Shown here one piece after another: positions 1 to 12,525 of a DNA stretch of 64,000 nucleotides (position 1 is the stretch's first letter; every line of letters starts with the position of its first letter). This DNA comes from Conus ventricosus. Lineage: Eukaryota; Mollusca; Gastropoda; Neogastropoda; Conidae. Location: contig JAFLJL010014642.1 of NCBI GenBank assembly GCA_018398815.1, positions 22,346-86,345 on the forward strand, in the 5' to 3' direction. Made by a program: the position numbers and the translations under genes. Below the pieces are notes generated by a model. The model did no database searches, was not told where the DNA came from, and saw nothing but the letters and a program-made list of their open reading frames with translations.

Positions 1-1640
1 GTGTGTATGGTGACCCGTGTGAGCACTGGTTTTTGTTGAACTGGGAGTGGCGCAGTGTTTCTGTTTGTGTGTTGCATATGCCTTCATTTTCTTTCCTAGA
101 CACCCCCCCCTTTCCCATTTTTCCCCCTTCCCTTTTTTTCCCCGCCCCTGGCACCTCTCTATTACCCTCCGCTCCATCTCTCTGTTTTTTTGGGGTTTCC
201 CCAGGGTTCCGACCCCGGTCCCAAAAACCCCCGATCTCCCTCCCCCTCTCCCCTCCTTCTCCCCCCCTGGCATCGCTTTTACTCTCCATACACTCCCCTT
301 TTCCTGCCCCACTCCTCTCTCACCCCTTTTATCCCCCGTCACCCTTTCTGGCGTCTCATCTTTGTAATCTGCTCAGTTTCTTTCTTTTTTTCTCTTTCCT
401 TTTTTCATTCCCCTCTTTTTCTCTTCTCAAAATCATTTACCCCCTTTCCCCCTTCCTTTGCTTCTCCCCAGTCTCTCTCTCTCTCTCAGTCCCCCCTTTC
501 AGTTCCCATCCCTTCCTATAGTCTCTGTGGGGCCCCCTTCAGATGCCGACCTCTTCTTTCAAACACGTTGTTATTGTCTCTTGATGCCTTTTGTGGCGTA
601 TCCCTGCCCTTCCGCCCTCATATCTGTAGCTCTGTCCGCGGTCCCCTGGGCCGCTCCCCTGGGCCGTATCCCCTCCGTGGTCCTTGGCCGCCCCTGGCCT
701 ACGTCCGCTCCCCTGATCCCTAGGTCCGCTCCGCTGGTAGTTTGGGCTGCTCCCTCAATACAGCTTCCTCCGACGAAGTAGGGACTTGCCCATCCCCCAC
801 TACGTAATTTTGCTGTCTGGCGCCTCTCCGTCCCCGGCTCACCCTGACCTTCTTTTTCATGGGTTTCCTGGCCCCCCGGGTTCCCTTTTCCCGCGGCGTC
901 CCCCCTCGAAAAATTTTTGGTACCCGGCTAGGGCGTTTGTTTTCTGGGGTGCCTTTTCCCCGCCGTAGCCCGTTTCTGCGCTCGCCCCCCCAGCGTCCTC
1001 CTTTATGTACTTTCCGTATCCTTTAACAATATCTTACATTTCTCGGGGCCCCTCCCTTCGTCTCCTTCTTTTTAACCCCTGAACTTTAGGTTTTCCCTTT
1101 GGGAAAACCTAATTTGTCCATTCGTCCTCATTTGCTATCTGCCTGCCCCTGGTTCCTGGTTTGTCTAAATGTTGAACTGCCCTTTTTTTGCCTGTATGTC
1201 TTTTTTGTGTCCGCTGCTTTGAACTAGATTGGGGATGTGTCTGCCATTTGTGTCTGTTTTGCATCTATCTTCTTAATTGTGTTTACCCGTGATTTGGAAA
1301 GGTCCCCCCAAGATGTGATTGTAGTGAAATTTTTTGTCATCTGCGTTTCCCTCGGGTAGTCTGGTGTCGATTCTGTGTTCCCTTGCGTGCTTCTTCCTCA
1401 ATTTTCTCATTAACACCGGGCGGGGGTTGTTCGATATCGTTTTCTGAGAATCAGCCCCCTGTGTAGATCGAAAGTTCAAAAAGGGTCAGAATGCCCCTAC
1501 AAACACTTCGGATTGCTCCGACCCGGCCCTGCAATTTTGTTTCCCAACTGACCAATTAAGATCGCTGTCAGGGCCCCCTTCTGCTTGCCGTCATCGCCGC
1601 CATCTTTTTTGACTTTTACTGACCTCGTTTCAGTTCGTTT
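1..1640. other. C/T-rich, low-quality sequence without a recognisable gene
   Basis: The first 500 bases are almost pure pyrimidine with many runs of 4-10 C or T. The remainder is mixed sequence with homopolymer runs longer than expected. Open frames here exist only because of the pyrimidine bias (Ser/Pro/Leu/Phe-rich translations). I see no domain, RNA gene or counterpart elsewhere in the window. The sequence left of copy 2 (45,000-46,600) does not match it, so it lies outside the duplicated block. Confidence 0.6.
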
Positions 1641-1839
1641 TACCCCTTTTTATCGAAACGGTGGCAGTTCCGTCCCCCCTTCCCCACCGATCACACCTTC
1701 TAACAATTGGTCTCGGGCCAAAAGCCACTGTGGTCTGTCCAGAGCATGACGTGGGTTGTGCTAAAGTCCAAAAAAACCCGAAACACAGCAGTACTCCTTC
1801 ACCCCTGCTATTTGACCCTCTCTCATCCCTTCACTTCCT

Positions 1840-3175
1840 TTTCCTTCCTTTCCCCCACTGCCCTCCAAACATCCGTTTGGCCCCACTCGCACAGGTCTAT
1901 CTTCTGCGTTTTCGTAGCTACAGGGCACTTTTTAAAAACATTCTGCGAAATTTAATATCCCATGGAAGTATTGGAGCATGTAATTGCCTAACGACACCGT
2001 TTAACCGGGCCATCCGCGCGATGTTTACAGTCGCCTCTTGTTGCGTATAAAAAGAAGGAGAGAGAGAGGGAGATGCGTCCGTTTCCAAAACACCAAAAAG
2101 CCCCGCCCCGTGTCGCAGTGGGTTTTAATGCAAAGTGTAAATGAGGGGGTACTAAACCACCATTAAAAGCCTCCGAGGGCCAACCCGCGCAACTCATCGA
2201 AAGAAGAAGAAAAAAAAAAGAGGAGAAAACAAGAAGATGAACAAGCATGAGGAGATCAGGAAGAAAAAAGTACCTGAAGAAGAACAAAGGGGTGCAGAAG
2301 AAAAATAATTCGCTATAACTTTAAAAAAATTAAAAACGTTTTTTTGGGCGATGAACTGGTGCACAGTTTTTTAAAATTTTTTCGTTTTCTTCCTGGTTTA
2401 ATGTTTTGGGCACCCAAAAAAAAGGTGTGAGTAAATACAGTTGGATTGAGAGGAAAAACGTATTCTTCTTTTTCTGATTGTTTGAACAATCAACAGGTGT
2501 GCTCTGTATTTTCTGTTGATGGCCCCCACCACTTTTTTATCGCCCGAAATGTCTGTTGTGTAAGTCTGATTTAAAATTACCATTCCTAAGCTAATCTGCA
2601 ATGGTTTTTTTGATCCTGCCCCAACCAAAGAATAGTAGGAGGGGAAAAGTGGGGTTTCGTAGCAGAAAAAGTTAAAAGGCTGATAGAGTTTGTTTACTTA
2701 ACGTTGTTGGAAGGTTTTCCACAAAATACGTACTAGGTAAAAAAAGTTTTTTATATAATTCAGTTCTAAAACGGGCACTGTTCTTTCTTGGCCCCTCCCA
2801 TGGAAAAGATTTTGGTCGAGAAAAAAAAAAGGAAAAAGACAGCTAAATTTGGACAGACCATTAACATTTTATGAAATTGTATAGCTTGTGTCTTTTCCCT
2901 CTTTTTTGTAATCAAAAGCCAGATTTGTATAATTTTGGTGACTGTTCCTTTAACCCCCCCTGATAGTCGAATTGCTTTTAGGGGTGCTTTTCTAACATAA
3001 TTGACTGGGGTTTTGTGCAGTTATCCCCCAAAAAGCGCGTAGCAAAATGGGGCAAAATAAAGGATTTGTAATCGTCTCCAAAGTTTTTGGTTTCTGTATT
3101 TGATTTTTTAAGACACGCAATTAACATATTCACTTTTTTGGGGTTGAATTGGATGTGTTCGTCCCCCCTTTTTCC
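1840..3175 (-). pseudogene. Non-LTR retrotransposon fragment, corrupted counterpart of the LINE at 46,770-48,395
   Basis: This segment aligns with 46,620-48,030 base by base apart from frequent indels: the 3' UTR, the cysteine/histidine C-terminal region and part of the reverse transcriptase are all recognisable. Read on the minus strand, no frame stays open beyond about 75 codons. After 3,175 the similarity is swamped by homopolymer runs. Part of the damage is probably consensus error, since copy 2 is much more open. Confidence 0.8.
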
Positions 3176-5560
3176 CTTTTTTTTTCTTTTTTTTCCTTCC
3201 CTTTTTTTCCCCCCCCTAAAATTTTCAAATTGTTTTTTTTTTGAAAATTTTCCAAAGTTTAAGGAAAATTTTGAAGGTCCCCTTTTGTTTCTTCCATGTG
3301 TGGAAAATTTGGAATGATAAAAAAGTATATGGAAAAAAGTTCCGTTTTATTTCTTTGTTAAGTTAAAAAATTTCAAAAAGTTTGGGGCACGGGAACTTTT
3401 AACGATTTGTTTCTCTCCCCAAAATTTTTTTGAATATTTCCCCCCCCCGGAAAAACAGTATCATTTTTGCTTTTTTTTTTTTTTTTTTGTTTTAATTCCA
3501 AAATTTTAAAAGTGTTTATTTTTTCGTAAAGAAGACCCCAAATGGGAAACTGTGTTTTGTCAAGGCTTTGTTTTCTTCATTCGGGAAAACAAACCATTTC
3601 TAAATTTTACTTCTTGGCCCCCTCGTTTTTTTGAAACAAATTTAAAGGTGAAAATGAAAAACAAGGGGGTTGAAATGACTCGCCAAAAATCCCCCCTTTT
3701 TGTCCCCCCCCCCCCCCCCTTTCCCCCCAAGACCCCCCCCCTTTTTAAATATTTTTTCTTCGCCGGGTCGTCCTTTCCCCTTTTTTAACCAAAATTTTGG
3801 ATGGGCCCGAGGCAAAAATGGGGGAATTTTGGAGGAAAGGGGAAAATGAAAAGAAACTTCCCCCCTGTTTTTTTTTTTCCCCCCCCCCCCCCCCTTGGGG
3901 GTCCGCACAATTACCCCAGAAAAAAAGGGGGAAAATTTGGGGGGTTCCTCCCGAAAACTTCTGTTTGTTTTTGGGGGGTCGGTTTTTTCGATTTCTTTAC
4001 CCTTTCCCCGCGGGGGGTTTGGGGCCAGGGAACAAATTTTCTTTTTCCCCAGGAATATTGCCCTGGAAAAGGAAAATAGGAAAGATAAAACCCGGATTTT
4101 TTTTGGCCACGCGGGCGAAACCCACCCCCAAACACCCACACACAAACCCAAAAAAGGGGGGATAAAAAAAAAACACACAACCAAACCCCCCACACACAAC
4201 AACCACACAACCCCATACACCAACACAACCACAAAAGCGTCAAAAACAACCCCAACACACCCAAAAAACCCCCCCCAACACACACACACACAACACACAC
4301 ACCCAAAAACACACACACCAAACCCCACCGCCGCACGCAAAACAAAAAAAAACAAAAACAACCAACACCAACCCCAACCCCCTTTCCCATTTTTTTTTTT
4401 TTTTTTTTTTTAACCGCTTTCCCAAAAAACCCCACAAAAACCCACCCAACCACAATTTTTTAACACCCAAAAACACAACCCCCAAACACCCCCGGACGTT
4501 TGTTGGTGGGATTACAGGAAGGGGAAATGGGGGGGGTTTTTTGTGTTCCATGGGGGGCCTTCCCCTTTCAATAAAAGTTTTTTTTTTTATAAATGAAAAC
4601 CCAGGGGGGGAAATAAAGGTGAAAATGGACGTCATTTTATTGCAAACGAAAAAATTTAAGGACTCCCCCCCAAAAAATTTTTCTTTGTTTTTTTTTCTGT
4701 TTTCGGGGGAGGGCGCGGGCGGCCAAAAAACAAACAAAAAAACCCAAACAACACAAACAACAACGAAAAGACGGGCCGCCCCCCACGCCGGCCCCCGCCG
4801 CCGAGCCGCGCGCCACACCCCCACACCCACCACCACCAACACACACAACACACACCCACACGCACGCACCCCCCCCACCACCACGACGAAAGCACGCCGC
4901 CGCCCGCACACACACACACACACACCACCCCACCAACACAACAACACGCCGCCCCCCCCACCACCAAACCAAGCAACCACGGAAACGCACGGGGGCCGAA
5001 CCCCTTTTAACACCACAACAAATTTTACCTTTTTTTCACCACGGGGGGAAAAAAAACAAAAAGAAATCAAATTTTTCCTGGGGAAAAAAAAGAATAATTC
5101 CGAGGGGGCGTTTGGAGGAAAAAAAAGCGTTTGAACCCGGGAAATGGATCAGTGGGGGGTTTTTCAGCTCACGGGGTTCGTGGGTTTTAACCCAAAGTCC
5201 AAAGGGTTTCGTGAAAAAAAAAGAAAGTAAAAACCAGGGGCCCTTCCCAGTTCAGCAGTTCTGGGAAAAATTTTTTCCCGCCCGTGGATATGCATTGTTT
5301 TAAAAGGAAAAAAAGAAAAAACCTTACCCAAACCTTTAAAAACCCAAACGAAGTAATTTCGAAGAAAAAACCCCCCCAAAGGGCCCAAAATTGTTCTTTT
5401 AAAAAAAACCCCCGTATTTAAATTTCCATGACAAATTTTTTAAGGACATGAAAAAAGAAAAAAAAAAAACTCCAAACCTTTTTCCCCAAAAAGGGTTAAA
5501 CCGAGGGGATTCCAAAAAAAGATGACGCAAAAAAATTTTTCCCTTTTCAGACACAAGTAA
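3176..5560. other. Heavily degraded consensus of the copy-2 segment 48,030-51,300
   Basis: Scattered matches hold it in register with copy 2: the GAAGAAGACC repeat near 3,530 (48,555), a CA-rich stretch at 4,120-4,330 (49,400-49,680), a C/A-rich stretch at 4,750-4,990 (50,230-50,525), a CCCAGTTCAG block near 5,250 (50,928) and a gatgacgca block near 5,522 (51,270). Runs of 8-20 identical bases dominate. The long open frames on both strands are Pro/Thr/His or Gly/Val/Cys low-complexity translations and are not genes. Confidence 0.7.
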
Positions 5561-5756
5561 TACCCTGAGAATACTTAGAGTTCCAAGTATTCAGCCTTAA
5601 TTATGAATTAATCCAACAATGTGCCTCGGGCAGAATGTAAAGTAGCCATGTTTTGACCAAAATTTCTGCTTATGTATATACTTTGGATTAATTCACAAAT
5701 CTAGGGGATTTTTGTAAAAAAATTTCAGCGTTTCTATTTGCTCATTCTCTCGCAAG

Positions 5757-6078
5757 ACTGTCTGCTATTTCATTCCACTTTATACTGTCTGCTGTTTCAT
5801 TCCACTTTATACTGTCTGCCATTTCATTCCACTTTATACTGTCTGCTATTTCATTCCACTTATACTGTCTGCTGTTTCATTCCACTTTATACTGTCTGCT
5901 ATTTCATTCCACTTTATACTGTCTGCTGTTTCATTCCACTTTATACTGTCTGCTGTTTCTTCCACTTTAACTGTCTGCTGTTTCATTCCACTTTATACTG
6001 TCTGCTATTTCACTCCACTTTATACTGTCTGCTGTTTCATTCCACTTTATACTGTCTGCTGTTTCATTCCACTTTATA
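5757..6078 (+). repeat. 27-bp minisatellite, about 12 units
   Basis: Tandem units of 27 bp containing CTGTCTGCTRTTTCATTCCA, with small variation (one unit lacks a base, one is shortened near 5,955). Because 27 is a multiple of three it gives a long open frame with a nine-residue periodic translation, which I regard as incidental. The counterpart at 51,503-51,619 has only about four units. Confidence 0.93.
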
Positions 6079-6079
6079 C

Positions 6080-7510
6080 CACAGTGAGATGGGACCCAAC
6101 TCCCCTTCTCTTCCACCCTCGACAACAACAACACCAACAACAACCAACAACAACAAGCGACGCAAAAGAATCCCTTTCTTCATGCAGGGAAAGGACGAAA
6201 CGTGCAGGGTGGGCGTTTTGGGACACGGATTCAGATGGCCAGTAGCCAAACCGTGATTTCAAGTTCTGTGTTTCGCCACTTATGTCATGACCGGGTACTG
6301 GAAGGAGAAGCGGGGAGGGCGGTGGGTGCGTCTGTTTTTATTTGTTTGTTTTGGCAGTCGTTTTACACCCAACGTGATGGATTATGATACGATGGAATGG
6401 GAAAAACAAACGTTGAAGAAAAAAGTGTGACACCTTTGGGTGCAATCCAGACGAACCCCAAACTAGATCTTGGAAGCGCTCAGGAAACAATTTATTTTGG
6501 AGAGGCTGAACAGAGAACTTTTGAGCGTCGATCTCTTTCAGTGACGTAGCTCATACATGGGGTGGATCAAAGAGAATTAATCATTCAATCTTACAATCGG
6601 ACGCTGTTCGGGTGCCACTGAAGGTCATTGTCAGTCTGTGCCAGAACAACCATTAACGCCCTCCCAGCCGTAGACTCTTAATGGCACTTTGTGTTTTTAT
6701 GAACATAATGTAGTTGATTCTTGGCTGATTCCATGTAGCGTTGTGACATCTATTTGGCCCTGTGGCAGGAAGGTAGAACTTTTAGAGACGGGGATCCCGT
6801 CCTTCGGAGGTTCCATGATTTCTCGAGGTCTCCGGTCAATATTCGGTGTTTTCGTGCGATGCTGTCGGTGGAAGACCATATCTTCCAATCTCTCTGTGTC
6901 CTCGTCGTCGACATCTGGCGTCTTTGTGCCCCATCAGGCTGTTTTCAGGGCCACCTGGCGGCCCGTCTTCAGGCTGAAGGCCGACTCAGGAGGATCAGGA
7001 TGGCTGTTGATGGAACGCTGCTTCGTTTTTACACACTGATCTAGCTCCCGGTGCCCGAGAGAACTTTTGCCCAGCCTCCCAGAACCGGCAGGTGCTGAAC
7101 ACACTCACGTTGCCACCCCCAAAACTCTGTTCGGTTCAGCCGCAAGGTAATAGCAACAGAGAGAGTGGAAGATTCCATTTTCTCTGGTTGCAGGGATGCC
7201 AAGTTCCATCACCAGGCGCCATATAACCTCCCCGCTCCCCCAACACATAACGTCTGCCGGTGAGACAAGTCTACCGCCGGTCGTTGAGGAAGGAGGTAGG
7301 CTGCGCCAGCTTCACTTCCTTCAGGAGGTCTCAGCCCTTCTCCTGGTGCCTCGAGCTATGCCGCCTCGCGGCGAAGTATAGACCCTACAGCAGTCGGACA
7401 AAATAGTCCGACTATTCAAGCGGGTTTATCAACTCATGAAACGGCTAGGAACGCGAGAGGTAACTGCCGCAGCACTTTCCTTCTTCGTAGGAACGTGACA
7501 TTTTGTTGAG
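6080..7510. other. Duplicated spacer, no gene recognised
   Basis: This stretch is nearly identical to 51,620-53,050. It contains a short (ACA)n-like tract near 6,120 and a moderately GC-rich section at 6,700-7,400. Open frames of 60-116 codons occur on both strands but are interrupted differently in the two copies, and I recognise no domain in them. Confidence 0.5.
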
Positions 7511-7518
7511 TAGGACGA

Positions 7519-8195
<677 letters not shown>

Positions 8196-8199
8196 TAGG

Positions 8200-8440
8200 C
8201 ATTCAAGGTCTGACCAGCGCATTGGGCTAATGCGTAGGTCAGACACCGTTAAGTCGTAGCCACGAGACCCTCTTCTTCAATTGTCTCATCTTAGTTGTTA
8301 ACCCATTTATCCATCAGCTTAAAATCATGCGTAGTGTGGTCTCAAAACTTAGCGGATGTAGTGTAGCGTATATGGACTAGTCCGCACTCAGTGACGCCTC
8401 CTTGATGAAACTGAAACTTACTCAGTGAGGGTGGGAAATA
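8200..8440 (+). mobile_element. SINE-like element, interrupted
   Basis: The left part (about 8,205-8,245) carries a promoter-like stretch, CAGCGCATTGGGCTAATGCG followed by AGGTCAGAC. The right part (8,352-8,425) carries GATGTAGTGTAGCGTATATG and AGTGACGCCTCCTTGATGAA followed by GAAACTGAAAC. I associate these two blocks with a SINE common in gastropods, where they lie only some 15 bases apart. Here about 100 unrelated bases separate them. The same arrangement is at 53,730-53,960, so the interruption is older than the duplication. Family assignment is from memory. Confidence 0.5.
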
Positions 8441-8502
8441 GAAATCCAAGAGAGGATGTGTCTGTTGTTGGTCTTGGAGTTTAAACCACAGAGGGTGTAC
8501 GA

Positions 8503-8600
8503 TCCCCCCCCCCCCCCCCTTTCCTTTCTCCCCACCCACGTGGCCACAGGTAAAAAAAATAATCTATTGACAGAAAGAAACCAAAACAAATCATTCAGAT

Positions 8601-8638
<38 letters not shown>

Positions 8639-8685
8639 CTCTCTCTCTCTCTCTCCTCTCTCCTCTCTCTCTCTCTCTCTTGTCA
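8503..8685 (+). repeat. Poly-C run and (CT)n microsatellite
   Basis: A run of about 16 C at 8,503-8,518 and a CT-repeat tract at about 8,604-8,680 with short interruptions. Both recur in copy 2 near 54,029-54,045 and 54,130-54,212, with different lengths. Confidence 0.9.
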
Positions 8686-9325
8686 GCTGAATACCATCTC
8701 TTATTCTATTAACTGAACTTCTTTTGATCAATAGTCAATCTCTCTTACCTGTAAATGCCACCGCCTTTCATGACCCGCCGTGGACTATGAGCTGGCTTGC
8801 TTTGCCAGCGTGAAACTTTACCGCGTTGTTAACCCCGCCGAGAGGATGCACCCCACGTACTTTGGTTTGTTTGTTTGTCTGTCAACAAAGAGACGCGATA
8901 TCTACCGGTCCAATTTTGACGAAATCTGTTAGAAAGATGGAATTAGGCCAAAGCAAGCCAGACGAGGGTGGGGGGGGGGGGGGGGGTGTCCTTGGTGCCC
9001 GGACCTTTCGCCCACCTCCCCCACCTCCTCCTTCCCGGCTTGTGAAGGATCCCAAGACCCCGTTTCTTCTTCTTCTTCTGCCTACGCAGGCTGATACTCC
9101 TGCGGACACTCCCTGTATAGACAGGCAAGTATTAATCCCATCTGTCCAACAAAGGGAGTGGAGTTTTGTGTGCATGACTGTTTTTTTATCCCGCCATTAA
9201 GGCAGCCATACTCCATCTTCGGGGAAGGTGCATGCTATGTGTAACGTGTCATTCATACCAACGGCAAAGTTCTTCCGAAAGTTGGTGATGGGATTTTACG
9301 TGTGTGCAAGATGCTATGCGTGCGT

Positions 9326-9476
9326 TCACACACGGAACCTCGGTTTATAGTCTCATTCGAAGGACTGTATGGGAAAAATACCCCTGTGCCGAAACGGCCC
9401 GGCGGAGATTCGAACCCGCAACCCTTGGATCACGAGTCCGGCGCTCTACTAACTGAGCTATTCCGGACCCCAGACC
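9326..9476 (-). mobile_element. tRNA-derived SINE (head region)
   Basis: On the minus strand, 9,396-9,470 reads as a tRNA-like head with an A box (TAGCTCAGTTAGTAGAGC), a loop with CGT at the anticodon position, and a B box (GGTTCGAATCT). It is followed by a tRNA-unrelated body (TTTCGGCACAGGGG and onward) that I associate with molluscan SINEs. The anticodon and T stems contain mispairs, so a working tRNA is unlikely. It is shared with copy 2 at 54,855-55,008. The RNA polymerase III promoter boxes are intact in sequence. Confidence 0.75.
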
Positions 9477-9561
9477 CCGTTTTGAACTCTCCCATCCCAC
9501 TGCCTGGCTTGTAAATAAAATCTGTCGAGGTATTTCCGTTGAATTGGCAAATTCAGTCGGA

Positions 9562-9564
<3 letters not shown>

Positions 9565-9611
<47 letters not shown>

Positions 9612-9660
9612 TATATATATATATATATATATACTATATATATATATATATATAAATATA
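9565..9660 (+). repeat. Compound microsatellite (CA)n(TA)n
   Basis: About 38 bases of CA repeats pass into an interrupted TA tract. Copy 2 (55,093-55,167) has a longer CA part and a much shorter TA part. The tRNA-SINE lies about 90 bases to the left. Confidence 0.95.
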
Positions 9661-10700
9661 TGAACAAATAAATGACTAAATAAGCAAGAAAACATAGGTA
9701 AATGAAATGAAATAAAAGCCAGCAAATCAAAATCCCAAGTAAACAAGCATATGAATGAAATAAATTATGTCAATGTTTTGGCATACTTGTTCCGCAAACC
9801 AGTTCACTGTAGGTGAGTGTGAATCTGACTGTAATTAAATAGCTAAAGTACATGCAAATCAGGAAATAGATACACAGTCAACGTATAAGGAAACAAACCC
9901 AAACGAACAAAATCAGAAACAAAAACTGAAATAAAGAAAAAAGACATTAAAAAAAGCATGCAAGCAATAAACCCTAGTTTCCCAGTTCACACGGATGCAA
10001 GAAAAAAACAACAACAAAAAAACACGAAAACGTTAGTGATATAATTAAGATGAGGAAACAAAGAGTGGGGGGAGATGGGTGGTAAGAAATGAAATGTTCA
10101 CACAGCCAGTTATTGATGGATGAAGAGACAAGAAAGGGGTAGAGTGTGCGAAGGGGAGGGAAGGGGAAGACGCTGGTGTGGGTTGGGGAGGGTAGCACAC
10201 GTGTAGCGTGTGCGTATGTGTGTCGAACCTATATATACAAGTGACAGGCATCAACAGCGCAGTTGACTTCAACGGCACACAGGCGGAAACCAACCAAAGG
10301 ACGGTGTAGCATCTGTGAAGACTGCGCTCGGACTTGCTCTGGGACCACTTACGACACGGAAAGGTTGGTCAAAAAGAATGTACTTTTGCTTGTAGATCTA
10401 CCATTGTCAAACCCAGAATGGGAAACGAGTGATTGCATGACAAAAAAAACAACAACAAAAAACGATGGACAAACGCACGGATTTGTGCTTCTCGAAAACG
10501 ACGGGAGAAAACTAGTAAGCAATATAAAATGAATTCGAGGCTTCCTTTAGTTACGATGATCAAAATCCACCACCCATTTTAAAGCACGCTTTTCATCAGT
10601 AAACTTTTATTGTTACACCAGCGCACTGACTATTCATTTATAACATTTCACGGTTTACTCATTTCATCAGTTTGCTTTCAAACGTGTTTGCAGCAAACGC
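9661..10700. other. Duplicated A-rich spacer, no gene recognised
   Basis: A-rich sequence almost identical to 55,168-56,200. A frame of 89 codons starting at 10,263 has a cysteine pair spaced like a short zinc finger, but its reading is cut short in copy 2 by a one-base change and it matches nothing I know. No RNA gene is visible. Confidence 0.45.
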
Positions 10701-10719
10701 TGTATTGGAGTATTGCCGC

Positions 10720-10935
10720 CTTCTGTAGCAAGACATCAGAGTGGGGTTGTTATGTGACAGGCTCGAAATTTCTGGCCCACCGTTCTCAGATAAAGCATAC
10801 AGGAACCTTTCATCCGCTAAATCCTGCGCCTCTGGAACTCAGTTCCATCAGAGGTTAGCGGTGCCAGCTCCCTAACCCTGCAGAAATGTGGTTCGAAACT
10901 TCCGACAGTGCCGTTACTACCTGACTCCACTGAGT
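10720..10935 (+). pseudogene. Relic of a non-LTR retrotransposon reverse transcriptase C terminus
   Basis: The copy-2 version (56,230-56,435) reads LRLWNSVPSEVSGASS followed by a lysine/leucine-rich stretch. Many LINE proteins end their reverse transcriptase region with a similar 'LWN-LP' motif followed by FK--LK. In copy 1 a lost base breaks the frame just before that motif. Only about 70 codons are recognisable and no catalytic region remains. Confidence 0.45.
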
Positions 10936-11975
10936 AACTCCAAACACTGACCCGAAGCGCATGATCGCAGACATGAATTAAACAAGAATCTCTCGACTTT
11001 GTCGGTAAATGGCGTACAAAAAAAACCCAACAACAACAAAACAGAGATAATCGTTGCTTCTTCTGACCGATTGTCTGTAAATGCGGGTGCACACTGAGAA
11101 TGTTTATGGCGGATTTATCTTGCGATCAAAAAATCTTCAAGTGAATGATGTGCACTCAAAGATAGGGAGCAAGGTAACAGAAAATTCGAGCAGAGCACCA
11201 GAAGTGAAAGTATGGTGTGCGCTAAAGGATATGGAGCAAGGTATAGAAGTTGAAGTACGTTAATCCGTCTTCACAAGGATGCTGCACTGGGTAAACTCTT
11301 TGCCAGGTATCAGGTAAGGTGAGGTAAAGTTGCTTATAACCCAGCCGACCGCAAAGAGGCCATATCAGGCCTGTCACCACGTTGCCAGGTATGATTAGAA
11401 CTATGATGGCCTACTGAACACGTTATTTCACTTTTTGTTTGTTTGTTTGTCGGTCTGCTTGTTCTGCGCACCTCTCGGACTTTAGCATCTGCCTTCTCCT
11501 CTCGAATCGTATTCTTTAGAAGACAAACGTGGTCTTCACTAACAGTGTACACTATGTATCCTACCTCGCTCTATGCACTTCTGCCATGACAAAGAAAATG
11601 AAGCTTGCTTAACAAAGGTGATAACAATAAACTGCCACGACATAATGGATTCCAAATTTTTGGCCACCAACAGGCATAGCCTGATAAAGACAAACAAGAA
11701 CGTTAACTTACTTATCGTCAGATGTTCTGAGCAATAGGAGTGGCGGCACGGTCCGAAACAATAATCCAAATCGCATCACACGGGCAAATTTCAGTTGTCT
11801 CCCTTTCTTGTGACTGTGACTGACGGATCGTCCAATAACATGACAAACCATCCACTTCAGCTGTTCAGAGCAACGACAAGAGACCGCACTCTTCAGAATA
11901 GAAACACAGCCGGAGAAAGTGTTCATAATGCGGTCTATCAGCTGAGCTGATCACACCACCTGCCGAGCTAAAACA
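10936..11975. other. Duplicated spacer, no gene recognised
   Basis: Mixed sequence matching 56,436-57,475 with few changes. It contains a short (GTTT)n tract near 11,435 and several small tandem words (AAGGTAACAG, CAAGGTATAG) but no protein or RNA signal that I can support. Confidence 0.45.
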
Positions 11976-11979
11976 GTCA

Positions 11980-12032
11980 GCCTCGCAAGCTGGGGGGTGG
12001 GGGAGACATGGGTTCGAATCCCACGCGAGGCA
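11980..12032 (+). other. tRNA-like hairpin with acceptor and T arms only
   Basis: Seven bases GCCTCGC at 11,980 pair perfectly with GCGAGGC at 12,025-12,031, followed by A at the discriminator position. A T arm with stem TGGG/CCCA and loop TTCGAAT (12,009-12,023) sits directly inside the 3' strand. The 22 bases between are G-rich and cannot form normal D and anticodon arms. Copy 2 keeps both stems at 57,481-57,530 although the inner part differs, which hints at a tRNA origin with loss of the middle. Confidence 0.5.
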
Positions 12033-12049
12033 TTTATTTGTTTGTTTGA

Positions 12050-12252
12050 TTAGTGGTTGTTGTTGTTGTTGTTGTCGTCGTAGTCGTCATCGTTGTTGTT
12101 GTTTGCTTTGTTGTTGTTATTGTTGTTTGTTTTGTTGTTGTTGTCGTTGTCGCCGTCGTTGTTGTTTGTTTTGTTGTTGTTTGTTTTGTTGTTGTTGTCG
12201 TCGTCGTTGTTGTTTGTTGTCATTGTTGTTTGTTTTGTCGTTGTTGTTGTAT
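12050..12252 (+). repeat. (GTT)n trinucleotide repeat with GTC interruptions
   Basis: About 200 bases of GTT with regularly placed GTC, GTTT and TTTG interruptions. The frames through it give poly-Val, poly-Cys or poly-Leu and, on the other strand, poly-Asn/Gln. The copy-2 counterpart is 57,553-57,748. Confidence 0.95.
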
Positions 12253-12525
12253 TGATCGGCTTCTACGTGTGCTGTGGGCTGAAATATGAGAACCACACAG
12301 TCCAGTTTCCAGTGTCGTCCGCTCCACAGAAGCCTGGAACCACACAGGCCAGTTTCCATGTCGTTCACTGAACAGAAGCCTGTGTCCGCAACGTTTGCGC
12401 CTGGTTGACGGCGAGGTGTACAATGAAAGGAGCTGTCCAGTACAGCGGTGGACTCTCTGACCCGACTGGAGTTCCACGGCGTCAGCCTGATCATCCTCAC
12501 CCTCAGTAATAGTCACAGGAAAAAG

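Noticed and set aside
3642..5134. Several open frames of 170-276 codons on both strands
   Set aside because: They are low-complexity translations of homopolymer and CA-rich, low-quality sequence, and overlap each other on both strands.
9396..9470. Functional tRNA-Thr (CGT) gene
   Set aside because: The T and anticodon stems contain mispairs and a SINE body follows directly. The copy-2 version shows no extra conservation.
10263..10532. Small zinc-finger-like protein
   Set aside because: One cysteine pair only, no recognised family, and the end of the frame differs in copy 2 through a small deletion in a simple repeat.
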